From the NCBI RefSeq assembly GCF_000170795.1, contig NZ_ABCM01000021.1, positions 1-64,000 on the forward strand: a DNA stretch of 64,000 bases. The letters are read 5' to 3'. The position numbers and the translations under genes were made by a program. Below are positions 34,821 through 45,000 of this stretch, in pieces (position 1 is the stretch's first letter; each line of letters opens with the position of its first letter). A model generated the notes under the pieces. It did not search any database and was not told the origin of the DNA. It was given only the letters and a program-made list of their open reading frames with translations. The stretch is from Pedobacter sp. BAL39. GTDB lineage: Bacteria; Bacteroidota; Bacteroidia; Sphingobacteriales; Sphingobacteriaceae.

Positions 34821-37634
34821 TTAATTCATATGTGACAGTAAATACTTCGCTGTGTAAGAAGCTTTCTCCGATAGCAGGGCCTCCGGAGTGCCTTCAAACA
34901 CTACATTTCCACCTTTATCACCACCTTCGGGACCGATGTCAATGACCCAGTCGGCCGACTTGATCATGTCCATATTGTGCTCAATCACCAGGATCGTATT
35001 CCCTTGTTCAATCAGCGTATTCATTGCAATCAACAGCTTTTTTATGTCGTGGAAGTGCAATCCCGTAGTGGGTTCATCAAAGATGAATACCGTTTTACTG
35101 GCATTGTTACCTTTGATCAGGAAGGACGCCAGCTTGATCCGCTGCGCTTCTCCGCCCGACAGGGTATTGGACGACTGGCCAAGGTGCACATAACCCAGTC
35201 CTACGTCCACCAGCGGCTGCAGTTTATTCAAGATTTTGGGCTCATTGGCAAAAAAGGCCACCGACTCATCTATGGTCAGGTCAAGGATGTCAGAAACATT
35301 TTTATCATTATAAGTGATGTCGAGTACCTGCTGCTTGAAACGTTTCCCTCCGCATGCCTCACAAGGAAGGAAGATATCAGCCATAAACTGCATCTCGATC
35401 TTCACTTCACCCTCGCCCTGGCATACATCACAGCGTCCGCCCTCTACGTTAAAGGAGAATGCGGCAGGTTTCAGGCCGGCAGCTTTCGAAGCTGGCAATG
35501 CGGCAAACAATGCCCGCACGTCATCCCATGCTTTCACATAAGTCACCGGATTGGAGCGTGAAGAACGCCCGATAGGGTTTTGATCTACCAGTTCCACCTG
35601 GCTCACCAGGTCGTAATTCCCAAAAATACCGTCATAAGCACCTGTCTGCTCCCCGGCGTAGTTGCCAATGGCTTTCTGCAGGGCCGGATAAAGGATTTTT
35701 TTGATGAGACTGGTCTTTCCTGATCCCGATACACCGGAGACCACTGTAAAGATACCGAGCGGGAATTTGACATCAATGTTTTTGAGGTTATTCTCCCGCG
35801 CGCCTTTAATCACGATATGATCTTTCCAGTTGCGTCTTTTCTTTGGCACACTGATTTTCTCTTCGCCGGAAAGGTACTTACCGGTGAGGCTGTTTTTATC
35901 TTTGATGATCTCTTCGTAAGTGCCGCTAAACACCAGGTTACCACCATGGGTACCCGCTTCCGGGCCAATGTCGATGATGTGGTCTGCCGCTTTCATCATT
36001 TCTTCCTCATGTTCTACCACTAGCACGGTATTACCCACATTACGGAGGGAGATCAATACTTCAATCAGCTTATTGGTATCACGGGGATGCAGTCCGATGC
36101 TGGGCTCATCCAGCACATACACAGAGCCTACAAGGCTACTGCCCAATGAGGTTGCCAGGTTGATGCGCTGCGACTCCCCACCGGAAAGCGTATTCGAAAG
36201 CCTGTTCAGGGTCAGGTAACCCAGACCAACATTGTTCAGGTACAATATGCGGTTGACAATCTCCGACAGCAGGCGTTTGGAGATTTTTACATCATTGGCA
36301 GAAAGCTCCAGGTTGTCAAAAAACTCCTGGATGGTCGACAATGGCATGAGCACCACGTCCATGATCGACTTTCCATTGATCTTCACATAAGAAGCATCCT
36401 TGCGGAGGCGTGACCCTTTACAATCCGGACAAACGGTTTTACCGCGGTAACGGCTGAGCATCACACGGTACTGGATTTTATAGGTTTGCTGTTCCAGTTC
36501 TGTGAAGAAGTCGTCGAGTCCCGAGAAATATTTGTTGCCCGTCCACAGCAAACGTTGTTGCGCTTCTGTAAGGTCATGGTAAGACCTGTGGATGGGGAAG
36601 TCAAATTTATCTGCGCTTTTGATCAGCTTGTTCAGCCATTCGCGCATTTTTTCACCACGCCATGGGGCGATGGCATTGTCATATATGCTCTTGCTTTTAT
36701 CGGGGATCACGAGGTCTTCATCGATGCCGATCACATTTCCATACCCTTCGCATCTTTTACATGCACCGTAGGGATTGTTAAAGCTGAAGAAGTTGGGTGT
36801 CGGCTCGTCGAAGCGGATGCCATCCAGCTCAAAGCGGTCGCAGAAGTGACTGGTTTTACCATCGTGGTCCACATACAGATCTCCTTTTCCTTCAAAGAAA
36901 CCAGTTTGCACGGAATCTGCAATACGACTCAGCGTCTCCTCTTCCTGGTTCAGCACAATCCTGTCAATCAGGATGCGTACCGTTTCGGCATCCTTCAGTT
37001 CGAAATCCTTGAACGAAGCATCCTCAAGGATGCTTTCAATTTTATGAATGGCATCTTTATAAAATACACGCAGGAAGCCTTTCTGTAGCAAGACAGCAAG
37101 TTCTTCCTTCAGGGATCGGTTGTTGTGTGGGAAGAGCGGGCAAAAGATGGTGACCGTGCTGTCTTCTTCCAGTCCGGAGATGAAATCTACCACGGTACTT
37201 ACCGTATCTTTCTTCACCAGCTCACCCGATACCGGAGAGTAGGTTTTGCCAATCCTGGAGAAGAGGAGCTTCAGGTAATCATAGATCTCTGTGGAGGTAC
37301 CTACCGTGGAACGCGGGTTGGAGGTGATCACTTTCTGCTCAATGGCGATGGCAGGAGCAATCCCTTTGATGTAGTCCACGTCGGGTTTGTTCATCCTGCC
37401 CATGAACTGCCGGGCATAGGACGACAAGCTCTCTACGTAGCGGCGTTGTCCCTCCGCATAAAGCGTGTCAAAAGCCAGGGACGACTTGCCCGAGCCCGAC
37501 ATTCCGGTGATGACTACCAGTTTATTTTTAGGAATTGCGACGTCTATATTCTTGAGGTTGTGCACTCTGGCACCTTTTATGATGATATGTTGGTGTGGAT
37601 CTTTGTCGATTTCGTTCTTCATTGATTTCTGCAT
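34821..37634 (-). CDS. uvrA: Excinuclease ABC subunit A
   Basis: Damage-recognition ATPase of nucleotide-excision repair. Two ABC modules are seen: Walker A boxes GMSGSGKSS and GVSGSGKTS, signatures LSGGESQRINLA and LSGGEAQRIKLASF, and zinc-binding cysteine groups (CKRCEGYG, CPDCKGSRL, CDVCQGEGE...CEACGGKRF). I choose the ATG at 37634 over an in-frame TTG at 37658 because a -7 box at 37690 and normal N-termini fit it; the ATG at 37622 is also possible. About 937 residues, the usual length. Confidence 0.97.
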   Translation of the reverse strand: MQKSMKNEIDKDPHQHIIIKGARVHNLKNIDVAIPKNKLVVITGMSGSGKSSLAFDTLYAEGQRRYVESLSSYARQFMGRMNKPDVDYIKGIAPAIAIEQKVITSNPRSTVGTSTEIYDYLKLLFSRIGKTYSPVSGELVKKDTVSTVVDFISGLEEDSTVTIFCPLFPHNNRSLKEELAVLLQKGFLRVFYKDAIHKIESILEDASFKDFELKDAETVRILIDRIVLNQEEETLSRIADSVQTGFFEGKGDLYVDHDGKTSHFCDRFELDGIRFDEPTPNFFSFNNPYGACKRCEGYGNVIGIDEDLVIPDKSKSIYDNAIAPWRGEKMREWLNKLIKSADKFDFPIHRSYHDLTEAQQRLLWTGNKYFSGLDDFFTELEQQTYKIQYRVMLSRYRGKTVCPDCKGSRLRKDASYVKINGKSIMDVVLMPLSTIQEFFDNLELSANDVKISKRLLSEIVNRILYLNNVGLGYLTLNRLSNTLSGGESQRINLATSLGSSLVGSVYVLDEPSIGLHPRDTNKLIEVLISLRNVGNTVLVVEHEEEMMKAADHIIDIGPEAGTHGGNLVFSGTYEEIIKDKNSLTGKYLSGEEKISVPKKRRNWKDHIVIKGARENNLKNIDVKFPLGIFTVVSGVSGSGKTSLIKKILYPALQKAIGNYAGEQTGAYDGIFGNYDLVSQVELVDQNPIGRSSRSNPVTYVKAWDDVRALFAALPASKAAGLKPAAFSFNVEGGRCDVCQGEGEVKIEMQFMADIFLPCEACGGKRFKQQVLDITYNDKNVSDILDLTIDESVAFFANEPKILNKLQPLVDVGLGYVHLGQSSNTLSGGEAQRIKLASFLIKGNNASKTVFIFDEPTTGLHFHDIKKLLIAMNTLIEQGNTILVIEHNMDMIKSADWVIDIGPEGGDKGGNVVFEGTPEALLSEKASYTAKYLLSHMN

Positions 37635-37689
37635 AGGAATACTGCGAATATAACCCAAAAAAAGGAATTAAGGTTTTTTAGGGAGGGTG

Positions 37690-37697
37690 CAAAAATA
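37690..37697 (-). promoter_or_regulatory. uvrA: Putative -7 element for uvrA
   Basis: The minus strand reads TATTTTTG, an exact TAnnTTTG match, about 56 nt before the chosen uvrA start. No clear TTG -33 box precedes it. No LexA-type site was recognised. Confidence 0.4.
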
Positions 37698-37883
37698 AGG
37701 CTATAAAAGCAGTTTTAATTTTTTTTAACACTTTTTATATTGTATTCTAAATAAAAAATGCTTCTTTTGAAAAACCAACTGACAAACTAACACACTAACT
37801 AACAGGAGAAACTATATAGAAAAAAAATTCTACTAAATATTTTATAGCAAATTAGCAGGGAACATATTAGTACGGATACTCCT

Positions 37884-38459
37884 ATGAAATTAGAATTATA
37901 TAGTGATCAGGACTTGGTGAAGATGTATTTGACCGGGGAAGAAACAGTCTTGCAGGAACTCCTGAGAAGACACAAGTCAAAAATCTACACTTCAATCTAT
38001 TTATTAGTTAAGGATCAATATCTCGCAGAAGACATCTTTCAGGATGCTTTCATCAAAGTTATCAACACACTACGTTCGGGACGTTACAATGAGGAAGGTA
38101 AGTTTTTACCATGGGTGATGCGTATTGCCCATAACCTGGTAATCGATTACTTCCGCAGGGAGAAACGTGCACCTGTGATCACCAGTGCTGACGGCACCGA
38201 CATTCTCAACCTGTTGCAGATCCAAGAAGAAAGTGCAGAAGAGAAGATGTTGCGTGAGCAAACCCATTATGACCTTCGGGCGATGATCCACCTCTTGCCG
38301 GACGATCAGAAAGAAGTACTCATCATGCGCCATTATGCAGACCTGAGTTTTAAGGAAATTGCTGAGCTGACAGATGTGAGCATCAACACTGCGCTGGGAC
38401 GTATGCGCTACGCTTTAAGCAACCTCAGAAAAATGATGAAGGTGAAAGAAATCTCTTAA
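37884..38459 (+). CDS. ECF-type RNA polymerase sigma factor
   Basis: Sigma-70 family member with only regions 2 and 4. Region 2 spans about residues 20-95 (AEDIFQDAFIKVINTL and WVMRIAHNLVIDYFRREKR), region 4 about 125-185 (LPDDQKEVLIMRHYADLSFKEIAELTDVSINTALGRMRYALSNLRK). The 191 residues resemble the housekeeping-like ECF factors of Bacteroidota that lack a neighbouring anti-sigma factor. The next gene encodes a small soluble protein, not a membrane anti-sigma. It is divergent from uvrA across 250 nt. Confidence 0.93.
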   Translation: MKLELYSDQDLVKMYLTGEETVLQELLRRHKSKIYTSIYLLVKDQYLAEDIFQDAFIKVINTLRSGRYNEEGKFLPWVMRIAHNLVIDYFRREKRAPVITSADGTDILNLLQIQEESAEEKMLREQTHYDLRAMIHLLPDDQKEVLIMRHYADLSFKEIAELTDVSINTALGRMRYALSNLRKMMKVKEIS

Positions 38460-38516
38460 TTTCAATTGTAATAAAATAGTTATACAAGATTAGTGGTTTA
38501 ACTAAAATAAAGTGAA

Positions 38517-38753
38517 ATGAATAACGTTTACCTTAGTAAACAATTATTTTTTAAATCGCTTATGATAGAAACCTCTACTTCACTTAACCAGTTCAATCAC
38601 TTGGAACAAAAACAGGATAATCTGGGTCCTGAAACAATTATGGAAATTGATATGAATTTCTATGAGCAGATCAGCAAACAGCTGGACAGCCTTAAAATGA
38701 ATCCTTCTGATGATACAATCGAGAAGATCCTGGCCTACTCCCGCTCCAAGTAA
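38517..38753 (+). CDS. Small conserved-looking soluble protein downstream of the sigma factor
   Basis: Function not recognised. The 78-residue protein has no membrane segment or signal; its second half is an acidic helix (MNFYEQISKQLDSLKMNPSDDTIEKILAYSR). Its position 57 nt after the ECF sigma gene, and a good terminator right behind it, support a two-gene unit. A start at the internal ATG at 38562 is possible. It might modulate the sigma factor, which is pure inference from position. Confidence 0.65.
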   Translation: MNNVYLSKQLFFKSLMIETSTSLNQFNHLEQKQDNLGPETIMEIDMNFYEQISKQLDSLKMNPSDDTIEKILAYSRSK

Positions 38754-38769
38754 ATCAGAAACGCATTTG

Positions 38770-38797
38770 AAGCTGCCCTCATCAGGCAGCTTTTTTT
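38770..38797 (+). terminator. Intrinsic terminator of the sigma-factor unit
   Basis: The stem AAGCTGCC/GGCAGCTT with a 7-nt loop is followed by seven T, 17 nt after the stop of the 78-residue protein gene. Confidence 0.88.
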
Positions 38798-38830
38798 ATG
38801 TCATGACCTTTCATTTTTTTATATTTGCTG

Positions 38831-39493
38831 ATGCTTAAAAAAGAAAGATATCAGGCTTTTGTGGCCCATTTTGCGGCGAAACAACCTGATGCTGAAACAG
38901 AACTACATTACAACAATCCTTTTCAGCTGCTTGTCGCAGTCATTCTCTCCGCACAGTGTACGGATAAACGCATCAACCAGGTCACCCCCGCACTCTTCCA
39001 GCGTTTTCCAAATGCAAAGGCCCTGGCGGAAGTCACACCGGACATTGTATTTGATTACATCCGAAGTGTAAGTTATCCCAATAACAAGGCAAAACACCTC
39101 GTAGGAATGGCCAATATGTTGCTACATGATTTCAACAATGAGGTGCCTTCTGATGTGAAGGAGCTCCAGAAGATGCCAGGTGTGGGACGAAAGACAGCGA
39201 ATGTAATTGCCTCTGTCATCTATAACGCACCGGCCATGGCTGTAGACACCCATGTGTATCGTGTGGCACGAAGAATCGGTCTTTCGACTGGAAAGACACC
39301 CCTTGCAGTAGAAAAAGATTTGGTTAAAAACCTGCCTCAGCATACCATACACATTGCTCACCACTGGCTGATCCTTCACGGTCGTTACGTATGTGTAGCC
39401 CGATCGCCGAAATGCAATGTGTGCGAGATTACTAATATTTGCAAATATTTTCAGCAGAATAATAAATTAACTAAAATAATTAGCGAAAATTAA
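38831..39493 (+). CDS. nth: Endonuclease III
   Basis: DNA glycosylase/AP lyase of base-excision repair for oxidised pyrimidines. The helix-hairpin-helix LQKMPGVGRKTANVI carries the catalytic lysine, the catalytic aspartate is in AVDTHVYRVARRIG, and the iron-sulfur loop is C-x6-C-x2-C-x5-C (CVARSPKCNVCEITNIC). The ATG at 38831 is chosen over a TTG two codons upstream. About 220 residues, as in E. coli. Confidence 0.96.
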   Translation: MLKKERYQAFVAHFAAKQPDAETELHYNNPFQLLVAVILSAQCTDKRINQVTPALFQRFPNAKALAEVTPDIVFDYIRSVSYPNNKAKHLVGMANMLLHDFNNEVPSDVKELQKMPGVGRKTANVIASVIYNAPAMAVDTHVYRVARRIGLSTGKTPLAVEKDLVKNLPQHTIHIAHHWLILHGRYVCVARSPKCNVCEITNICKYFQQNNKLTKIISEN

Positions 39494-39522
39494 TGGCAAT
39501 CAAAAAATATTTTACCAACCTC

Positions 39523-39553
39523 TTGTTAGGAACTAAACATTAACTTATATTTG
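39523..39553 (+). promoter_or_regulatory. recA: Bacteroidota-type promoter of recA
   Basis: TTG at 39523-39525 and TATATTTG at 39546-39553, 20 nt apart, match the -33 TTG and -7 TAnnTTTG consensus exactly. The start point would be near 39560, some 30 nt before the recA ATG. Confidence 0.75.
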
Positions 39554-39591
39554 CTAACATAATTAGCACTCCTACTCACAGATTTTACAAT

Positions 39592-40608
39592 ATGAGCGCA
39601 AACGCAGACAAATTAAAAGCACTACAACTAACTTTAGACAAGTTAGAAAAATCATATGGCAAGGGCACCGTAATGAAATTAGGGGACAATCCTGTAGAGC
39701 CTATCGAATCTATTTCCACTGGCTCCATCAGCCTGGACATTGCCTTAGGTATTGGCGGTGTACCGAAAGGAAGGATCATCGAAATTTATGGTCCGGAGTC
39801 TTCCGGTAAAACGACCCTGGCCACACACATCATTGCTGAGGCACAGAAAAAAGGTGGTCTTGCAGCGATTGTAGATGCGGAGCATGCCTTTGATAAAGGC
39901 TATGCAAAGAAACTGGGTGTAGATGTAGACAACCTGTTGATATCACAGCCGGACAACGGTGAGCAGGCGCTGGAGATTGCAGACAACCTGATCAGGTCGG
40001 GGGCGATTGATGTGATCGTGATTGACTCTGTGGCAGCATTGGTACCGAAAGCGGAGATCGAAGGTGAGATGGGTGATTCCAAAATGGGTCTTCACGCACG
40101 TTTGATGTCACAGGCTTTGCGTAAACTGACAGGTACGATCTCTAAAACAGGATGCTGCTGTATCTTCATCAACCAGCTGCGTGAGAAAATCGGTGTGATG
40201 TTCGGAAATCCGGAAACCACAACGGGTGGTAACGCTTTGAAATTCTATGCTTCAGTACGTCTGGACATCCGCAGGACTTCACAGATTAAAGATTCTGATG
40301 AGGTTGCAGGAAACAGGGTAAAAGTGAAAATCGTTAAAAATAAAGTGGCCCCTCCTTTCCGGATTGCAGAGTTCGACATCATGTTTGGCGAGGGTATCTC
40401 CAAAACAGGAGAGATCATTGACCTGGGTGTTGACTTTAACATCATAAAAAAAGCAGGTTCATGGTTCTCGTATGGTGATACGAAACTGGGTCAGGGAAGA
40501 GATGCGGTAAAACAACTGTTATTGGACAACCCTGAGCTTTCTGAAGAAATCGAAGCAAAGATCAGAGCAGAGGTAACCGGCGAGAAGCTGGAAGAAAAAG
40601 GGGAATAA
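39592..40608 (+). CDS. recA: Recombinase RecA
   Basis: Strand-exchange ATPase for homologous recombination and damage response. Walker A is GPESSGKTT (about 65-73), Walker B is VIVIDSVAAL (about 140-149), and loop L2 with GNALKFYASVRLDIRR is intact. The C-terminal acidic tail is short (KLEEKGE). 338 residues. It has its own promoter and terminator, with nth upstream. Confidence 0.99.
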   Translation: MSANADKLKALQLTLDKLEKSYGKGTVMKLGDNPVEPIESISTGSISLDIALGIGGVPKGRIIEIYGPESSGKTTLATHIIAEAQKKGGLAAIVDAEHAFDKGYAKKLGVDVDNLLISQPDNGEQALEIADNLIRSGAIDVIVIDSVAALVPKAEIEGEMGDSKMGLHARLMSQALRKLTGTISKTGCCCIFINQLREKIGVMFGNPETTTGGNALKFYASVRLDIRRTSQIKDSDEVAGNRVKVKIVKNKVAPPFRIAEFDIMFGEGISKTGEIIDLGVDFNIIKKAGSWFSYGDTKLGQGRDAVKQLLLDNPELSEEIEAKIRAEVTGEKLEEKGE

Positions 40609-40623
40609 CCTCTATTAATATAT

Positions 40624-40664
40624 AAAAAAAGCCGATAGTGTTTTCAGCACTGTCGGCTTTTTTT
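40624..40664 (+). terminator. recA: Intrinsic terminator of recA
   Basis: GCCGATAGTG pairs with CACTGTCGGC (one G-T) and is flanked by A7 and T7, 15 nt after the recA stop. The symmetrical A and T runs let it work in both directions. Confidence 0.9.
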
Positions 40665-40758
40665 ATAGATGATGATATCGGACGTATGCTTTAATTATCC
40701 AGCATATCAGCGGTATGAACCGGATCACAATGACGATGACCTCAGTACAGCAAACAGA

Positions 40759-40953
40759 TTATTTTAGCTGCTGATGCAAATTCATAAACTTGGCGTCTAC
40801 ATAGATCGCAACAATCACCGCAACAATAATTGCAGCCGCAAGTACTGCAAGTCCAAGATAGTTTTTCCTGTTATCCTGCTTCACCAACCAAATGATAAAG
40901 ATGACAAATGGGATGAGCATCAGACCGAAAAAGATAAAACTCGTTGTATTCAT
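40759..40953 (-). CDS. Small two-helix membrane protein
   Basis: Not assigned to a family. The 64-residue product has two hydrophobic helices (about 5-24 and 33-52) joined by a charged turn (VKQDNRKNY). It lies 34 nt after the tsaD stop on the same strand. Codon use and the compact hairpin layout suggest a real gene. Confidence 0.65.
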   Translation of the reverse strand: MNTTSFIFFGLMLIPFVIFIIWLVKQDNRKNYLGLAVLAAAIIVAVIVAIYVDAKFMNLHQQLK

Positions 40954-40987
40954 ATTTTTTTGATTATATCATTCCCTGAGGGGACTA

Positions 40988-41989
40988 TTAAAACTCCATT
41001 CTGGACATTGGTGATACCTCCTGTCCCACAAAATCCTGCTTCAGGTATTTCTGGTAACCGGCAATAGCAATCATGCCTGCGTTGTCTGTACAATATTGAA
41101 AAGCAGGAATAAATACTTCCCATCCTTCTTTCTCTGCGGTTGCGGCCAGCGTATTTCTCAATCCGCTATTGGCTGAAACCCCACCGGCAATCGCAATTTG
41201 TCTAATTCCATATTGATTAGCTGCTTTTTTCAGCTTGTTCAACAGGATATGCACAATGCTATGCTGCACTGAAGCACAAATATCCGCCAGTCGCTCTTCA
41301 ATAAAGTTAGGATTTTCCAGCTCCTGTTTCCTGATAAAATATAAGATCGCTGTTTTCAGTCCGCTGAAACTGTAATTCAGGTCTTTGATCTGCGGCTCGG
41401 GAAACTTAAAAGCCAAGGGATCACCCAAAGCTGCATATTTATCGATCAGCGGACCACCAGGATAAGGAAGGTTCAGGATCTTTGCAGTCTTATCAAAGGC
41501 TTCTCCTGCGGCATCATCCAATGTCTCCCCGACGATCTCCATGTCAAAATAGTCTTTCACCAGCACAATCTGGGTATGTCCACCGGAAACGGTAAGGCAT
41601 AGAAAAGGAAAAGAAGGTTTTGGATCATCAATAAAGTGGGCCAGGATGTGTGCATGCATGTGGTTTACCGAAATTAAGGGCAGGTCCAGCGCCAGCGCAA
41701 ATGATTTTGCGAAGGACACACCGACGAGCAATGAACCCAATAATCCCGGTCCACGTGTAAAAGCGACCGCATTTAGCTCCTTTTTAGTTACATTAGCATC
41801 TTTTAATGCCTGCTGTATCACGGGGACGATATTTTGCTGATGTACCCTAGAAGCCAATTCAGGGATTACACCGCCATAATTTTCATGAATTGTTTGGTTG
41901 GCAATAACATTGGCAGTAATTTTGCCGTTGTTACAGATAGCAACTGACGTTTCATCACAAGAAGATTCGATAGCAAGTATTACTGGCAC
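40988..41989 (-). CDS. tsaD: tRNA N6-threonylcarbamoyladenosine transferase subunit TsaD
   Basis: ASKHA-fold enzyme that makes t6A37 in tRNAs reading ANN codons, working with TsaB, TsaE and TsaC. The N-terminal AIESSCDETSVAI box, the metal-binding HMHAH (VNHMHAHILAH) and the C-terminal AIAGGVSANSGLR and DNAGMIA boxes are complete. 333 residues. It is divergent from the TamB-like gene with almost no spacer. Confidence 0.98.
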   Translation of the reverse strand: MPVILAIESSCDETSVAICNNGKITANVIANQTIHENYGGVIPELASRVHQQNIVPVIQQALKDANVTKKELNAVAFTRGPGLLGSLLVGVSFAKSFALALDLPLISVNHMHAHILAHFIDDPKPSFPFLCLTVSGGHTQIVLVKDYFDMEIVGETLDDAAGEAFDKTAKILNLPYPGGPLIDKYAALGDPLAFKFPEPQIKDLNYSFSGLKTAILYFIRKQELENPNFIEERLADICASVQHSIVHILLNKLKKAANQYGIRQIAIAGGVSANSGLRNTLAATAEKEGWEVFIPAFQYCTDNAGMIAIAGYQKYLKQDFVGQEVSPMSRMEF

Positions 41990-42008
41990 AATGATTATTA
42001 TTAAGCTA

Positions 42009-42016
42009 CAAAACTA
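42009..42016 (-). promoter_or_regulatory. tsaD: Putative -7 element for tsaD
   Basis: The minus strand reads TAGTTTTG, matching TAnnTTTG, about 20 nt before the tsaD start. It overlaps the likely beginning of the divergent TamB-like gene. Confidence 0.4.
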
Positions 42017-42057
42017 TTAAAAAACTATTAAAAATACTTCTTTGGATTGTCGCATCA

Positions 42058-45000
42058 GTGTTATTACTTGTTGTAGTCCTTCTATTTGCCATCCAATTCA
42101 AACCAATACAGACTTTTGTAGCTAAAAAAGCAGCCTCTTATCTTTCCAAAGAGCTGAATACAACCGTATCACTTACCGGACTTTATATCAAACCATTCAA
42201 GTCTGTCGTGCTGGAAAACCTGCTGGTTCTGGATCAACAGAAAGATACTTTATTGAGCAGCCCTAAGCTGATGGTAGACATCAGCAGGTTTTCACTCAAG
42301 GAAAGGGTCATCGACATCAGTACGGTACAGCTGAATGATGGTTTGTTTTTCCTGAAGTCATACAAAGATGAATCCACAAACCTGAGTTTCATCATCAACT
42401 ATTTCAGTTCCGAAGAACCAGCTGTCAAAAAGAAAAGCAAACCCTTTGAAGTAACATTCGACAGGGTTATTCTCAATAACCTATCCTTTAAATATAAAAA
42501 CCTGAAAATAGATACAGTGATCAAGGGCGTAAACTTTGAAGATGTACACCTGAGCAACCTCAACGGCATCCTCGAAAAGATCAATACCACCGATCACTTT
42601 CTGCAGGCAGACATCAAAAACCTGAGTTTTAAAGAGAAAAGTGGTTTCTACCTTAAAAACCTCAGTGCTTTTACAACGGTAGATTCCAACAGGATCGAAC
42701 TGCAGAAACTGGTACTGGAAACGAACAGGAGTCACCTGACCGATTACTTCAGCATGAGCTTCAGCAGCTTCAAGGATTTTAACGACTACTTCAATAAAAT
42801 CCGGATGAAGGCGAACTTTAAAAACAGCCATATTGCTTCGAAAGACATCTCCTTTTTTACGTCTGCACTGGACCAGATGAACCTGGAGCTCGACATTGAT
42901 GGCCAGGTAACCGGGCTGGTCAACAACCTCAGGGCGAAGAAACTGAGCATCAAAGGCGGCCAGGCCACCTACATCAAAGGAGATTTTAATTTGAAAGGCC
43001 TGCCCTATTTTAAAGAGACCTTTATGGACCTTAAAATTGAAATGGCGGGCACCAACAAGAAAGACCTGGATCAACTGCTGCGCGGTGTGACCGGCAAACC
43101 TGTCAAAATCATTCCTGATATCATCAACAAATTCGGGAACATCAACTTCAACGGGTCCTTCACAGGTTTTCAGAATGACTTTATCGCCTACGGAGAGTTT
43201 AAGACCAAACTCGGGCGACTGGTCTCAGACGTGAACATGAAAATCGATAAGTCGGGAACGCCTTCTTATTCAGGAAATGTCAAAACGTACGACTTCAACA
43301 TCGGCGACCTGATCAATGAAAAAAGCCTTGGCCAGATCACCGCCTCTTTAAACATCAAGGGTCGCGGCACGGAATTGAAAAACCTGTATGAGAAACTCGA
43401 CGGCGACATTCAATACCTGGACTTCAATAAATACAGGTACAGAAATGTGAGCATCGACGGAACCTTTGAAAAGAGATATTTCGACGGGCAGCTGAGGGTA
43501 AATGATAAAAACCTGAAACTGGTGTTCGACGGCGGGGTGAACCTCAACAACAAACTCCCTGCATTCAACTTCAAGGCAACGATCAAACAGGCGAGACTCA
43601 GGGCGCTAAAATTATACAAAGACTCACTGCAGGTTGACGCCACGTTCAGCACCAACTTTACCGGTAACAACCTCGACAACATCCAGGGAAAACTATTGGT
43701 ACAACACATTCTGCTCAATAACGTAAAGGGAATTTATCATATCGACTCAGTCCAGCTTTCTGCCAATGGTGTTGGCAAGGAAAGAAGCCTGACCATCAAC
43801 TCCGATATTCTGGACGCCAGCATTAAAGGGCAATATGACCTGAATACGCTTCCATCCTATTATAAGGCATTGGCCAAGCAATACATTCCATCATTAAAGA
43901 CCGACATCTTTAAATATAAGGACCAGATTTTTCAGTTCAACCTTACCATCAAAAAGTTTGAACCCATTGCACCGCTACTGGTGCCGGGGCTTGAAATTGA
44001 TGAACAAGCGATATTCATCGGCAATTTTGATTCGCCCAACAACATTGCCACCCTCAATGGCTTTGTGAAAAAGCTGAAGTACCAGGGAGTAGTCCTCAAT
44101 AACATCATCGTGGATGAGAACACGACCACCAATCAACTGCAAGCCATTGTGACCTCAGACCGGGTGGATCTGAACGACAGTCTTTACATCAAAAATGTCA
44201 ACATCTCAAATATCCTCCGCAATGACAGCCTCACGCTGAATGTCAAACTTTCCAATGCAGAAGATGATAACCAACTCGATTTAAATGGATTGGTAGAATT
44301 TGGCGCGGATACTGCGGGGCGTGTCAGCATTCTCCCTTCCACACTTAAAATCAACAATGAAGACTGGAAGATCCAGGAGAAAGTACGCATCAGCTTCAAT
44401 GCCGGAAAAACAGAAATCAGCAATTTCGACCTGAGCAACGGCGATCAGCTGTTGACGATCGACGGCACTTTGTCGCAAGACCCCAATGACCTGCTCACCT
44501 TAGGATTCAAGAAGTTCGACCTGAAAACCCTGAACCCTTTCGTCAAGACCCTTGGCGTCAAACTTGCAGGCCGTGTCAATGGAGAAACAAAACTACATCA
44601 CATCTTAAAGGCACCCAGGATTTCCGACAACATCAAGATCGATTCCCTGACCTTCAATGATACCTATATCGGAGAGCTGACCGACACTTCTTCTTTTGAT
44701 CAGAAGGAGAACGCCGCAAACATCTACACCTCCATTATTGCAGGCAACTCGGAGACCCTGAGTGCGAAGGGTAAGCTGGATCTGGAAAAGAAAGAAATTA
44801 ACCTGGCTGTGAAGCTCAATGAAAGTAAACTTGCCGTGCTAGAGCCCTTTGTAAAACAATTGGTATCCAACCTGAAGGGTGACATCTCCGCTGAACTGAC
44901 CGTCAAGGGACCTTTCAGCAAGCCGGAAATCGATGGCGACATTTCCTTTAATGAGGGGAATATGACGATCAATTATCTGCAGACCGCCTATACCTTAAAT

